A stretch of 64,000 bases of DNA from Sporosarcina globispora (GTDB taxonomy: Bacteria > Bacillota > Bacilli > Bacillales > Cytobacillaceae): NCBI RefSeq assembly GCF_001274725.1, contig NZ_LGUF01000007.1, positions 443,957 through 507,956 on the forward strand, read 5' to 3'. Made by a program: the position numbers and the translations under genes. The notes under the pieces are model-generated. The model saw only the letters and a program-made list of their open reading frames with translations, was not told where the DNA came from and made no database searches. Below are positions 1 to 7,538 of the stretch, in pieces; the first letter of the stretch is position 1; each line of letters begins with the position of its first letter.

Positions 1-205
1 CCAGCAAATAAGCTTCAATCGCTACATCATAGCAGGCCTCTTCAATTCCGGTATTCATCAACAAACCGGAAACAAATCTGGATGAACCGAAAAATTGCTG
101 CACTTTCTCTTTTAACGCTTTTATCGAAATTTCCCGAAGGACTGATTTTTCATATTTGATTTGCTTTTCTCTTTTTTTCTCATTGAACGTCGTTATGACA
201 GTCAC
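1..205 (-). CDS. ybaK: YbaK-like DUF2521 family protein, N-terminal part (runs off the window)
   Basis: The minus strand from a GTG at 203-205 reads MTVITTFNEKKREKQ and stays open to position 1, giving about 68 residues of a longer protein. A strong Shine-Dalgarno (aaggggtgag) lies just upstream of the GTG. The opening resembles B. subtilis YbaK, a protein of unknown function encoded just downstream of rpsI in that species, and the location here (after rpsI with insertions between) fits. The 3' end is outside the window. The family assignment is from memory of the N-terminus. Confidence 0.6.
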   Translation of the reverse strand, partial: MTVITTFNEKKREKQIKYEKSVLREISIKALKEKVQQFFGSSRFVSGLLMNTGIEEACYDVAIEAYLL

Positions 206-300
206 TGATTTCTCACCCCTTAAAGATAGTCTTTATCCGCGGCGGGGGAGAAATGCAAAACGCTGACACCATTTCGGCTGCCAATTTTTTATGGGTTTAT

Positions 301-549
301 CGAAAAGCGGAAGGCTCCCGCTTATCGGCGACAAGCATAAGACAAACCGGCTGAAAGGTTGTTCTTTAACCTTTTTGACGGATTGAAAGAAATGTTGAGG
401 CGACTGCCCAGGGACAACAAGCATAAGACGGTCCCTGTAAGAAGGTGGTTTTTCCTTCTGGGAGGGAACGGCTTAGACCAGAGAGTCCCTAGGAGCCGAA
501 ACTAGACACGCTTAGACCCAAGAGCCGATGGCGCCTGGAGCTAGACAGT
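301..549. repeat. Intergenic repeat element (aaagcgga...gctagaca family)
   Basis: The 415-base gap between ybaK and proA holds no convincing gene. From 301 it carries gaaaagcggaaggctccc and ends with gcgcctggagctagacag near 548. The same end sequences, with variable middles, occur at 44168-44230 and twice at 46205-46308. The middle contains two copies of acaagcataagac (331-343 and 417-429). It looks like a small dispersed palindromic element of the kind common in Bacillus intergenic regions; it has no coding capacity that I can support. Confidence 0.6.
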
Positions 550-585
550 TATCTAACTTCAGGATTAATTCTTAGGTTTTAAGAA

Positions 586-613
586 AAGCACCAGCAGAAG
601 CTGATGCTTTTAA
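586..613 (-). terminator. Rho-independent terminator after proA
   Basis: On the minus strand the sequence AAGCATCAGC-ttct-GCTGGTGCTT is followed by a T-rich run. It lies directly after the proA stop codon and ends the proline gene cluster. Confidence 0.8.
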
Positions 614-620
614 AAACATT

Positions 621-1889
621 TTATCGAGTCTGTCCATCTCCGGACATGAGATATTTGCGGGTTGTTAATGCTGGAAGACCCATCGGGCCCCTCGCATGAA
701 GCTTTTGTGTGGATATGCCAATTTCAGCACCGAAGCCAAGAGCGCCTCCATCCGTGAATCTTGTCGAGGCATTGTGGTACAGCGCAGCAGCATCTGCTAA
801 CTGCATGAATTTCTTGGCTGTTTCTCTGTTTTCGGTAATAATCGATTCAGAATGCTTTGTTCCATATCGGTCAATATGTTCCATGGCCTGTTCAAGACTG
901 GCTACGATTTTCACAGCCAAATCCAGGCTTAAATATTCATTTGCCCAATCGCTTTCACCCGCCGGCACAACATCAGGCAGAGCAGCTGCTGCAGACTCAT
1001 CTCCATGTACAGTTATACCATGCTTTTTCAGACAATCTGCAAGCAGATTTTTATGCTTGTTAAGCCATTCTTCATGGATAATCAGTGTCTCAGCTGCATT
1101 ACAGACTGCCGGACGGTCTGTTTTTGCATTAATAAGGATATTAATCGCTTTTTCAGCATCCGCTTCCTTATCCACATAAATATGGCAGTTACCTACACCT
1201 GTTTCGAGTACAGGCACTGTCGCATTCTCAACTACTGCTTTAATGAGGGATGCGCCGCCTCTCGGAATTAAGACATCAATATGCTCTTTCATGGTAAACA
1301 GCTGCTTTGTCGCTTCTCTATCTGCTGTGGCAATAAATTGGACAGCATCTTTTGGAATTTTGGTCTTTTCAAGAGCATGATGCATGATTTCAATAATAGC
1401 CTGATTCGAATTCAAGGCTGATGATCCGCCTTTTAAGACAATGGCATTTCCTGACTTTAGGGCAAGACCTGCTGCATCCGCTGTTACATTGGGCCTTGCT
1501 TCATATATCATGCCGATGACACCAAGCGGAACACGGACCTCTTCCACCTTCAGCCCATTATCCAAAGTCCAGCCTGACATGACATCTCCAATTGGGTCAG
1601 GAAGTCCGGCTACCTGGCGGAGTCCAGCGGCAAAATCAAAAATCCGCTCTTTAGTTAGTGACAGCCGGTCCATAAATGCCGCTCCAAACCCTTTATCCTC
1701 TCCGTTTTTTAAATCGGTAAGATTAGCCGATAGAATCGATTCATAACCAGCCTCCAAAGCGTCTGCAACTGTATGGAGTGCTTCATTCTTTTCTTTTGTT
1801 GTTAAAATACTTAATGTTTTGGCAGCCTTTCTGGCCTTTTTTGCCTGCTCTTCTACACTATTTGTCTTTACTGCTGATGCAGTAGTCAT
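621..1889 (-). CDS. proA: Glutamate-5-semialdehyde dehydrogenase (gamma-glutamyl phosphate reductase)
   Basis: ProA makes glutamate 5-semialdehyde from gamma-glutamyl phosphate with NADPH, the second step of proline synthesis. The 422-residue protein has the usual family length and an aldehyde-dehydrogenase fold; the motif AVCNAAETL carries the catalytic cysteine, and MIYEARPNVTADAAG and VLKGGSSALNSN are the family's nucleotide-binding segments. The ATG at 1889 is preceded by aggaggg. It lies 18 bases after proB and is presumably in one transcript with proI and proB. The gene itself looks intact, unlike proB upstream. Confidence 0.95.
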   Translation of the reverse strand: MTTASAVKTNSVEEQAKKARKAAKTLSILTTKEKNEALHTVADALEAGYESILSANLTDLKNGEDKGFGAAFMDRLSLTKERIFDFAAGLRQVAGLPDPIGDVMSGWTLDNGLKVEEVRVPLGVIGMIYEARPNVTADAAGLALKSGNAIVLKGGSSALNSNQAIIEIMHHALEKTKIPKDAVQFIATADREATKQLFTMKEHIDVLIPRGGASLIKAVVENATVPVLETGVGNCHIYVDKEADAEKAINILINAKTDRPAVCNAAETLIIHEEWLNKHKNLLADCLKKHGITVHGDESAAAALPDVVPAGESDWANEYLSLDLAVKIVASLEQAMEHIDRYGTKHSESIITENRETAKKFMQLADAAALYHNASTRFTDGGALGFGAEIGISTQKLHARGPMGLPALTTRKYLMSGDGQTR

Positions 1890-1907
1890 TGAATCCCTCC
1901 TATTTGT

Positions 1908-3025
1908 TTAAACAAGTGCCGGCAGCTTAAAATCCCGGGAACATACAAACGTTTCCTGAGCAATGGCCGGTTCGAGCTCACCATCTGCTGTATCTTCGTT
2001 TAGCTGATCGTTGGAAAAATTAATTCGGCCGAGTCCGATTTCTTTTCCCTCTTCATCAAGGACCTGGACAACCGCTCCATCCTTGAATCTCCCTTTTACT
2101 TCCTGGATATCAGAACGATACAGGTTTTCATGATGATCCACTATGGCCTCTATACCATGGGAGCTGATAGTTACTTTTCCTTCAGGGCCAGAGTGGAAAG
2201 CGATCCACTGTTTCTGATTATCCAGATTAAATGCATCCGGTTCCGGCTTGAAGCAGGTGCCTCTCGCCCTGCCTTCCACAGCTTCCATTAAAATATTTTC
2301 CGTCCCTGCTTTTCCTAAAAAGGAGTCAATCCCAGCAGCCATCGCAATTTTCACTGCCTGGATTTTTGACTTCATGCCGCCTGTTCCTACAGCACTTCCA
2401 GATCCTCCTGCAGCAGCTTCAATTTCAGGTGTAATGCTGTGAACCCTCTCCAGAAGACTTGCATTAGGGTTTTCATTTGGATTGCTGTCATAGAGGCCGT
2501 CAATATCCGATAAAATAATCAGTAAATCAGCATCGATCAGACCGGCCACTTTTGCTGCCAGGGTATCATTGTCCCCGAAGCGCAAGCGGTCGACCGTAAC
2601 CGTGTCATTTTCATTTATGATCGGAATGATTCCGCGCTCCAACAGCACATTCATGGTATTATGCATATTCTTATAACGCTTTTCATCGGAGAAATCGCTT
2701 CTGGTAATTAAGATTTGTGAAGCGACATAACCATGAGATAAAAAGAGTTCTGAGTAAGATTCCATTAATAGCCCCTGGCCAATTGAAGCAGCAGCCTGCT
2801 TTTCCGAAAGGGAAGAAGGCCGGTCAAGCAGCCAAGCTTCCGGTAGCCTGCAGCTACAGCACCTGATGACACGACAGCTGTTTCATAGCCAGCATCCTTA
2901 AGCTCAACTATTTGTTCCGCGAATTTTTCAAGCTTTCTCCGGCTGATCTCACCGTGCATGCTTGTTAGGGAGCTGCTTCCAATCTTAATAACAACTCTTT
3001 TTATCTGCTTTTCTTTAATCAACAT
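1908..3025 (-). pseudogene. proB: Glutamate 5-kinase, interrupted by a one-base frameshift
   Basis: ProB phosphorylates glutamate in the first step of proline synthesis. The reading frame is split: residues 1-86 start at ATG 3025 (VVIKIGSSSLTS phosphate-binding motif, SSGAVAAGYRKLGCL) and run out of frame near 2826-2829. The second frame picks up DRPSSLSEKQAAASIGQGLL and continues from ATG 2765 (MESYSELF) through the kinase domain and a C-terminal PUA domain. Restoring one base in tgcttgac gives 372 residues, the normal length. The out-of-frame stop and the downstream ATG overlap as TAATG, so two polypeptides might be made by coupled reinitiation. It could be a genuine mutation, a sequencing error or a split gene; a mutation would impair proline synthesis unless a second ProB-type enzyme (ProJ) exists. 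Confidence 0.85.
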
Positions 3026-3061
3026 CCAATACCTCCTGTGAACTTATAAATCCCATCTCCC

Positions 3062-3904
3062 TTAGGAAGTGACAAGGGCGCCTTCCAATTCTTTGCTGAT
3101 CTCCTTTGAACGTTTGGCTGCATGCTCAACTGCCTGTGTGATGGCTTCGCCTCCATTGTATTTCCTCAAGGCTTCGAGACCTGATGCGGTCGTGCCATTT
3201 GGAGAGGTCACTTTCTCTCTAAGAGAAGTGGGAGCTTCTTCTTTTTCAAGCACCATCTTAGCTGCTCCAAAAATCGTCTGGGCGACAATTTTGCGGACGG
3301 TTTCTTCATCCATGCCTTTTTGCACCCCTACCCGTTCCATGTTTTCCATCAGATAATAGAAGTAAGCAGGGCCGCTTCCGGCTAATCCAGTAAAAACATC
3401 CATCTGGTCTTCATCGATGATATACACTTCCCCCATGCACTCCAGCAATTCCTTAACCAATTCCACATTGGCCATGCTGGTATGCTTGCCTGCCACGACA
3501 GCCGTAGCAGATTCCTGAATCATGCTCGAAGTATTCGGCATCACACGCACAACCTGCTGTCCTGGATTTAAATGGTCTTCCATAAATTCGGTTGTAATGC
3601 CTGCCAATACTGAAAGAATCACCTGGCCGGGGTTTAATTTATCTTTAATCGAATGAAGAGCTTCCTCTGCACCTTTTGGTTTCATGGCCAAAATGAATAA
3701 ATCTATCTGCTTAATTGGAAGCTCATTTTGCGGCATCGCACTCACACCATACTTATGCTGAATCTCCTCAAGCCTGTCGGCATTGCTCCTATTTGTCACA
3801 AAGACTCGATCAGGTGATATTTTTTCTGCTGAAATGACTCCGGAAATCATTGATTCCGCCATTGAACCTGCTCCTAAAAAAGCAATCGTTTTATTTGCTA
3901 ACAT
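3062..3904 (-). CDS. proI: Pyrroline-5-carboxylate reductase
   Basis: This enzyme reduces pyrroline-5-carboxylate to proline with NAD(P)H, the last step of the pathway. The N-terminal IAFLGAGSMAESMISG is the Rossmann nucleotide-binding loop, and VRVMPNTSSMI, GLAGSGPAYFYYLMENM and the C-terminal EKVTSPNGTTASGLE are family signatures. The start is set at the second of two close ATGs (3904, MLANKTIAF) because gaggagg lies six bases before it, giving 280 residues. It is first in a proI-proB-proA cluster; in B. subtilis proI is usually elsewhere. No T-box is visible in the 228-base upstream gap. The symbol proC would also be acceptable. Confidence 0.92.
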   Translation of the reverse strand: MLANKTIAFLGAGSMAESMISGVISAEKISPDRVFVTNRSNADRLEEIQHKYGVSAMPQNELPIKQIDLFILAMKPKGAEEALHSIKDKLNPGQVILSVLAGITTEFMEDHLNPGQQVVRVMPNTSSMIQESATAVVAGKHTSMANVELVKELLECMGEVYIIDEDQMDVFTGLAGSGPAYFYYLMENMERVGVQKGMDEETVRKIVAQTIFGAAKMVLEKEEAPTSLREKVTSPNGTTASGLEALRKYNGGEAITQAVEHAAKRSKEISKELEGALVTS

Positions 3905-4132
3905 GGACATCCTCCTCAAGATGACAATCTGTTCGTATAACTGTTCGTATTTTATCAACGCTATCTATCGTAACATGCTCAAATCCATATTCAAGGGTAT
4001 TTGGGAAAGACAGGAGGATAAGGGCGAGATAGTGAATGAAAACGTTAACATTAGTGTTTCAGAACTCTCTGAGGCTCTCTCAGCACCAATAATCCCTTCT
4101 CAAGCCTATATTTGCAGAATAAAATTTCCATC

Positions 4133-4160
4133 AAATAAAGCCCAGCCTTCTGGCTGAGCT
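4133..4160 (-). terminator. Terminator after the unknown gene at 4159-4608
   Basis: On the minus strand GCTCAGCC-aga-AGGCTGGGC is followed by tttatttg. The 5' part of the stem overlaps the stop codon of the upstream gene. Confidence 0.75.
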
Positions 4161-4608
4161 AAAATGGATTGTTAAGCAGCAGATCGGACGTTAGAAAGGC
4201 ACCTACCGGCGGCAGGTCTCCTGTATTCATCGCGGGACCTGTAAGGGGAACATTTGATGAAGCAATCCAGTTTCCGCTCTCTCCTGCCTGCAGAGATGGC
4301 GGCTTCATTAAAAATCTCCCGCTCAAGAGTAAATGACGAATTCGAATGGAGGCGTCATCAAAAATTTTCAGATGGCCGGAAAAAGTTGCATAAGGCGTAT
4401 CAAAATCGATTCTCTTCATATTTTCATCCCAAAACCCGCTTATGGGTATCGGAATTCCCCGGAAGTTAGCAGTCCCCAACACCAGATTGTCTGAAATGGA
4501 TTCAATCGTAAGTACACCCCTTACCAATGGTCGGCCGGCTAAATCGGTGCTGATGCCCCATCGTGACGGACTCGGTAAACTTAACGAAGTATTTTTAGCG
4601 GCTTTCAA
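4159..4608 (-). CDS. Hypothetical protein, about 149 residues
   Basis: I do not recognise this protein. The open frame runs from 4683, but the best Shine-Dalgarno (aaaggagag) is followed after five bases by a TTG at 4608, giving residues that begin MKAAKNTSLSLPSPSRWG. The chain is rich in beta-prone and Pro/Gly segments (GRPLVRGVLTIESISDNLV, RGIPIPISGFWDEN, IFDDASIRIRHLLLSGRF), with no signal peptide and no transmembrane segment, which suggests a small all-beta cytoplasmic protein. It has its own terminator and lies between the proline genes and the rpsI island, outside the attachment-site repeats. The start codon is uncertain. Confidence 0.6.
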   Translation of the reverse strand: MKAAKNTSLSLPSPSRWGISTDLAGRPLVRGVLTIESISDNLVLGTANFRGIPIPISGFWDENMKRIDFDTPYATFSGHLKIFDDASIRIRHLLLSGRFLMKPPSLQAGESGNWIASSNVPLTGPAMNTGDLPPVGAFLTSDLLLNNPF

Positions 4609-4764
4609 AGCAATCTCTCCTTTAACATATTGACCTAATTTAAAGTATATGCAGCACAAAGCTATTTGGAGATTATCAGCCAAAAGGGGAATCTAATTGC
4701 TCTGCTATTCCTTGAGTCTGATGGTGAAGAGATAAGCATTTACCAGGTGGAATTGGGGATAACA

Positions 4765-4830
4765 ATAAAATAGACCCCACCAAAGTTGAGAGTCTTTGTA
4801 ACGTTGATGAATGCTTTAAGTACTGAGAAA
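4765..4830 (-). repeat. Decayed third copy of the rpsI 3' end and terminator (att relic C)
   Basis: This stretch parallels the copy at 5500-5608: the 17 bases at 4786-4802 are identical to 5521-5537, and the following gttgatgaatgctttaagtactgag is a degenerate form of the native rpsI end at 10459-10490. It therefore looks like an older attachment site of the same integration target, decayed by mutation. The kinase-like gene at 4836-5378 lies between this relic and the good copy at 5545-5608. Confidence 0.6.
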
Positions 4831-4835
4831 TAAGA

Positions 4836-5378
4836 CTAAGAGTTTACTTTCCACCATCTCATGCAGAATTCTGTATCAAATTTATTGGCCTCTTCGAGGA
4901 AGAATTGAAGATGCCCTAGCTTTTTAAGCCCTCTAAACAGGTGTTTGGGATAATTTGAATTAATCTTAAAGCTATTTACGTGGTCTATTACTTTAATTTC
5001 GTTTTCATCCGTTATGAAAATATGGCGTAGTCGTGCGTCTATTCTTGTAAAGTTTAATCGTTCCATTTCTTTTAGCAACATTACAATTTCTTTAATTATT
5101 TGGTTACTGAGTTTACCTTCTTTTTCTAAATAGTTATTTAAAGTTTTGCCCTCAATATACTCCATAACAATATAATTAGAGCCTGTTTCATATATTTTTG
5201 GAAAAAAACGAGATGACGTTGCAGACCTGAGCACATTTGCTTCCATCCTGGCATGCTTTTCTTTTAAATAAATTTTGATACATCTATCAGGAGACAATTT
5301 GTATACTTTCCCTTGAGAACCATAGCCAATAAGTTTATTTTTTGCTTCTATCTCTTTAATATTGATTTTTGTCCACAT
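4836..5378 (-). CDS. Short atypical Ser/Thr kinase-like protein (YrzF/RIO-like)
   Basis: The 180-residue protein has a kinase-type glycine loop (IGYGSQGKVYKL, about residues 17-28), a candidate ATP-binding lysine (CIKIYLK), a hinge-like IVMEYIEGKTLNNYL (about 70-84) and a reduced catalytic region RIDARLRHIFI followed by IKVIDHV in place of DFG. The usual catalytic-loop Asn is replaced by His and the C-lobe is very short, so activity is unproven. Small proteins of this type, such as YrzF, occur in Bacillus. It is flanked by two rpsI-end relics, which suggests it came in with a mobile element. Its cellular role is unknown. Confidence 0.65.
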   Translation of the reverse strand: MWTKINIKEIEAKNKLIGYGSQGKVYKLSPDRCIKIYLKEKHARMEANVLRSATSSRFFPKIYETGSNYIVMEYIEGKTLNNYLEKEGKLSNQIIKEIVMLLKEMERLNFTRIDARLRHIFITDENEIKVIDHVNSFKINSNYPKHLFRGLKKLGHLQFFLEEANKFDTEFCMRWWKVNS

Positions 5379-5499
5379 CCTTATCTCATATTTTGTATTA
5401 ATAATATATATTACGTGGACGATTAATTCTTGTCCTCCGCAAAACCCTTAATTTATGGAAGAAATTGTAGATTAGGGCAGGCTAATACTTTTTAACAAT

Positions 5500-5528
5500 A
5501 AAAAAACCCCCAACCAAAGGTTGAGAGT
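5500..5528 (-). terminator. rpsI-type terminator at the distal attachment-site copy
   Basis: On the minus strand CTCAACC-ttt-GGTTGGG is followed by GGTTTTTTT. It stands in the same position relative to the rpsI-end copy at 5545-5608 as the terminator at 10417-10453 does to rpsI itself. Confidence 0.75.
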
Positions 5529-5544
5529 CTTTGTAACATCGAAT

Positions 5545-5608
5545 ATTAACGCTTTGAGAACTGAGGAGCATGACGCGCACCTTTAAGACCGTATTTCTTA
5601 CGCTCTTT
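5545..5608 (-). repeat. Displaced copy of the rpsI 3' end (distal attachment site)
   Basis: These 64 bases match 10466-10529, the end of the intact rpsI gene, with a single mismatch (5570 T versus 10491 C on the plus strand). On the minus strand it encodes [19 protein letters not shown] and a stop, the last codons of ribosomal protein S9 with one Arg-to-His change. It has no start or upstream part. A direct repeat of a gene 3' end flanking a segment with integrase remnants is the standard mark of site-specific integration. Confidence 0.9.
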
Positions 5609-5655
5609 TATTTATAAATTAAATATGAAGAAACATGGAATAAAACCATTTACTG

Positions 5656-5688
5656 AAAGCCTGATTTATCGGGCTTTTTTTCTTTTTT
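5656..5688 (+). terminator. Orphan plus-strand terminator at the island edge
   Basis: AAGCCTGAT-tt-ATCGGGCTT followed by TTTTTCTTTTTT is a good rho-independent terminator on the plus strand. No plus-strand gene ends just before it; only 47 bases separate it from the attachment-site copy. It may be left from a deleted gene of the element. Confidence 0.65.
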
Positions 5689-5722
5689 AATAAAAACAAG
5701 AAAAAGATCTTTATATTTGTTT

Positions 5723-5746
5723 GGCGGTCAGAATGTGGTCAAAAAT
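5723..5746 (+). repeat. gtggtcaaa boxes at the distal end of the island
   Basis: The sequence ggcggtcagaatgtggtc then aaaaat contains one good and one degenerate copy of a motif gtggtcaaa. The same motif recurs just after both integrase remnants (9662-9684 and 10351-10403). Repeats near both ends of an integrated element suggest arm-type recombinase binding sites. Confidence 0.45.
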
Positions 5747-5793
5747 AACGTAAGCTTATTAAACTTATGCCACCCGTTGGAATACTGTTTCTT

Positions 5794-6135
5794 TTACCAT
5801 TCTCTCCATTCTTCAGTTATGTCTTCTTCGGATTCTAAGCCAGCTATACTTGTAGCTTCAATAATAAACTCACATAGTTCTTCTCTTTCCATTGTTTCGA
5901 TAAAATAATCGTATTGGTCATTTATTTCATTTAATCTAATTACTACTTCTTTAACATATTTTAATATGTCTTCCTCAGTCGGCATATCTCCAAGTTTTTG
6001 TAAGTTGTTGATGTATGAATCAAGAACCTTATTAGTTGCATTGATATTTTCGTCGGTAAACAGATCATCATCTTCATCCATTCTTTGTTTCCATTCTACC
6101 GTTGGTTTATTTTTTGTTAGTTCTTCATAAGCCAT
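5794..6135 (-). CDS. Small acidic hypothetical protein, 113 residues
   Basis: The ATG at 6135 is preceded by ggaggatact, so expression is likely. The protein is strongly acidic (DEDDDLF, PTEEDILKYV, SEEDITEEWREW), predicted helical, without signal peptide, membrane segment or cysteine cluster. The C-terminal half (VVIRLNEINDQYDYFIETMEREELCEFI) looks like a conserved block. Small acidic proteins of this build are often immunity or antitoxin-like proteins, but I see no matching toxin next to it, so the role is unknown. It is transcribed away from the phased repeats at 6194-6290. Confidence 0.6.
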   Translation of the reverse strand: MAYEELTKNKPTVEWKQRMDEDDDLFTDENINATNKVLDSYINNLQKLGDMPTEEDILKYVKEVVIRLNEINDQYDYFIETMEREELCEFIIEATSIAGLESEEDITEEWREW

Positions 6136-6193
6136 AGTATCCTCCCCAAAATGTGTTATTTTAACTTCCTTTTTTAACCTGACCCGTTTGTTA

Positions 6194-6290
6194 TGTATAC
6201 ATTTATGTAGATTTGTGTACGTTCGTGTAGACTTTTGTAGACTCTTGTGTAAACTTGTATACGTTTATGCAGACTTATATATATTTATGA
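6194..6290. repeat. Degenerate array of about nine 10-11 bp repeats
   Basis: The 338-base gap between the divergent genes at 6135 and 6474 holds this array. Units of the form tgtagactttg or tgtacgttcg begin near 6194, 6206, 6216, 6226, 6236, 6248, 6256, 6268 and 6278, a mean spacing of about 10.5 bp, which is one helical turn. It is not coding in any frame I can support. It could be a multi-site protein-binding region on one face of the DNA, iteron-like repeats of the former element, or slippage-derived simple sequence. Confidence 0.6.
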
Positions 6291-6473
6291 CGAATTATAT
6301 TCTTCAAGGTGAATAAATGTTCCTGCTTATATATATAAATTTTGGTTATATTCTTTAATTACCTATCCTCTGGGTGCAACAAAAAGAGCGGTTTTGTACA
6401 ATCTCTTCTTCAACTAACGCCCTCATTAAAATATTTAAAGAATGATATAGTGAATCTGAATGAGGAGGAGTTA

Positions 6474-6881
6474 ATGGAATCTTATTTTGTTGTAACGAAT
6501 AAAAACGGTATAAAGGTACAGTGTTTATATTATGGGAATAAACAAGACAATATTGTAAGCGGTGTAGAAACGCTGAAATACGGCGATATATTGACAGTTG
6601 CTGATTATGGAAAATATGTGTTTGGAATTGGTTGGTATATATTAATTATCGTCAACGAAGAAATAAACTGTTTTGTACCGATAAAGATACTTGAAGAGGC
6701 CATTAACTCCAACAATATTCAATTAATGATTGAATTATTAACTGAACATATATCTTTGTCTTATCAATTGGATAAAGCTTTAGAATACAAAAATAAAGAA
6801 TTATTTTTATGTATCTCTAATAAGCATCGGCATTTGCAAAGTCTTATTGAAAAAATATCACTTATCTCATCTGCTTTATAA
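6474..6881 (+). CDS. Hypothetical protein with an IDEAL-like C-terminus, 135 residues
   Basis: The open frame begins at 6342, but gaggaggag lies just before an ATG at 6474, which is taken as the start (MESYFVVTNKNGIKVQ). The N-terminal 75 residues are beta-rich (VQCLYYGN, YGDILTVADYGKYVFGIGWYILI). The C-terminal part, YQLDKALEYKNKELFLCIS, resembles the short helical IDEAL motif found in small Bacillus proteins. There is no membrane segment or signal peptide. It is AT-rich and lies inside the island. Function is unknown and the IDEAL assignment is by eye. Confidence 0.6.
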   Translation: MESYFVVTNKNGIKVQCLYYGNKQDNIVSGVETLKYGDILTVADYGKYVFGIGWYILIIVNEEINCFVPIKILEEAINSNNIQLMIELLTEHISLSYQLDKALEYKNKELFLCISNKHRHLQSLIEKISLISSAL

Positions 6882-6944
6882 AAAAATCGCCAACTATCAC
6901 TAAAGTAGAACTGAATTGTAAAAAAAGGAAAACCACAAATCTAG

Positions 6945-6973
6945 TTGACAATGATTCTCATTTTCTCTAAAAT
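6945..6973 (+). promoter_or_regulatory. Sigma-A promoter overlapped by a Fur-box-like operator
   Basis: TTGACA (6945-6950) and TAAAAT (6968-6973) are spaced by 17 bp. The sequence tgacaatgattctca at 6946-6960 matches the Bacillus 7-1-7 Fur box TGATAATnATTATCA at 12 of 14 defined positions and covers the -35 box and spacer. Binding of Fur there would block transcription of the gene at 7021 when iron is plentiful. Confidence 0.75.
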
Positions 6974-7020
6974 CAACATATATAATTTTCAGACGAAACT
7001 TTTGCTAGGGGGACTTAAAA

Positions 7021-7499
7021 TGTTAAATATGCTTCATGGATTGAAGGATATTCATACAGTGATTTCAAATTATCGCAAGGTAGGCGGGGTTGCAGAAGCA
7101 ACAATCATCCGTTTGACATCTGGTGAATCATACCAAAATCCAGTATTTATGAATATTGACATGTCAAAAGGACAATATGTTTCCCTTTGCTTTATAGATG
7201 AAAATGGAACAAATATCATTGCTCACATTGATCAAATTGCTGTAATCAAAGGATTAGAGCATAAATTGATTTGTCAGTTAAATAACAACTACGTAAAACA
7301 ATTTTTGGTGAATGAAACGTTACAATACTTAGAAAAATTGTGTGAAATAAATAATGGGTTTATTACACCTACTTTTAAGAAAGAAACGTTTAAGCTCGTT
7401 CGAGATATAAGTGTAAAAGAGCTTAAAAAGCGCAATTTTGACCTACCATTCCAAATTGAAGATAACCTAATCCAACTAAATGAGCGAATGTTTGCGTAA
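7021..7499 (+). CDS. Putatively Fur-regulated hypothetical protein beside the encapsulin operon
   Basis: I do not recognise this 159-residue protein. The ATG at 7021 follows aggggg with good spacing. Residues 25-80 look beta-rich (AEATIIRLTSGESYQNPVF, GQYVSLCFIDENGTNIIAH) and residues 90-159 helical (VKQFLVNETLQYLEKLCEI, VRDISVKELKKRNFDLPF). No membrane segment, signal peptide or metal-binding cysteine cluster is visible. The upstream promoter carries a Fur-box-like sequence, and the gene converges on the encapsulin-ferredoxin operon across a shared terminator, so a link with iron storage or release is a reasonable inference. It has not, to my knowledge, been tied to these systems. Confidence 0.75.
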
Positions 7500-7504
7500 T
7501 GCGA

Positions 7505-7533
7505 AAAAGAGGTTCCGACAGGGAACCTCTTTT
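7505..7533. terminator. Bidirectional terminator between the Fur-box gene and the ferredoxin
   Basis: AAAAGAGGTTCC-gacag-GGAACCTCTTTT is a perfect 12-bp inverted repeat with A and T runs on opposite sides, so it can terminate both convergent transcripts. Confidence 0.9.
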
Positions 7534-7538
7534 CGTAT

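Noticed and set aside
233..424. 63-codon frame in the ybaK-proA gap
   Set aside because: It lies within the dispersed repeat element and has no ribosome-binding site.
3905..4132. Proline T-box upstream of proI
   Set aside because: No antiterminator core like ggGTGGnACCGCG and no terminator are present in the 228-base gap.
6194..6290. CRISPR array
   Set aside because: The units are 10-11 bp and degenerate without spacers, and no cas gene is present.
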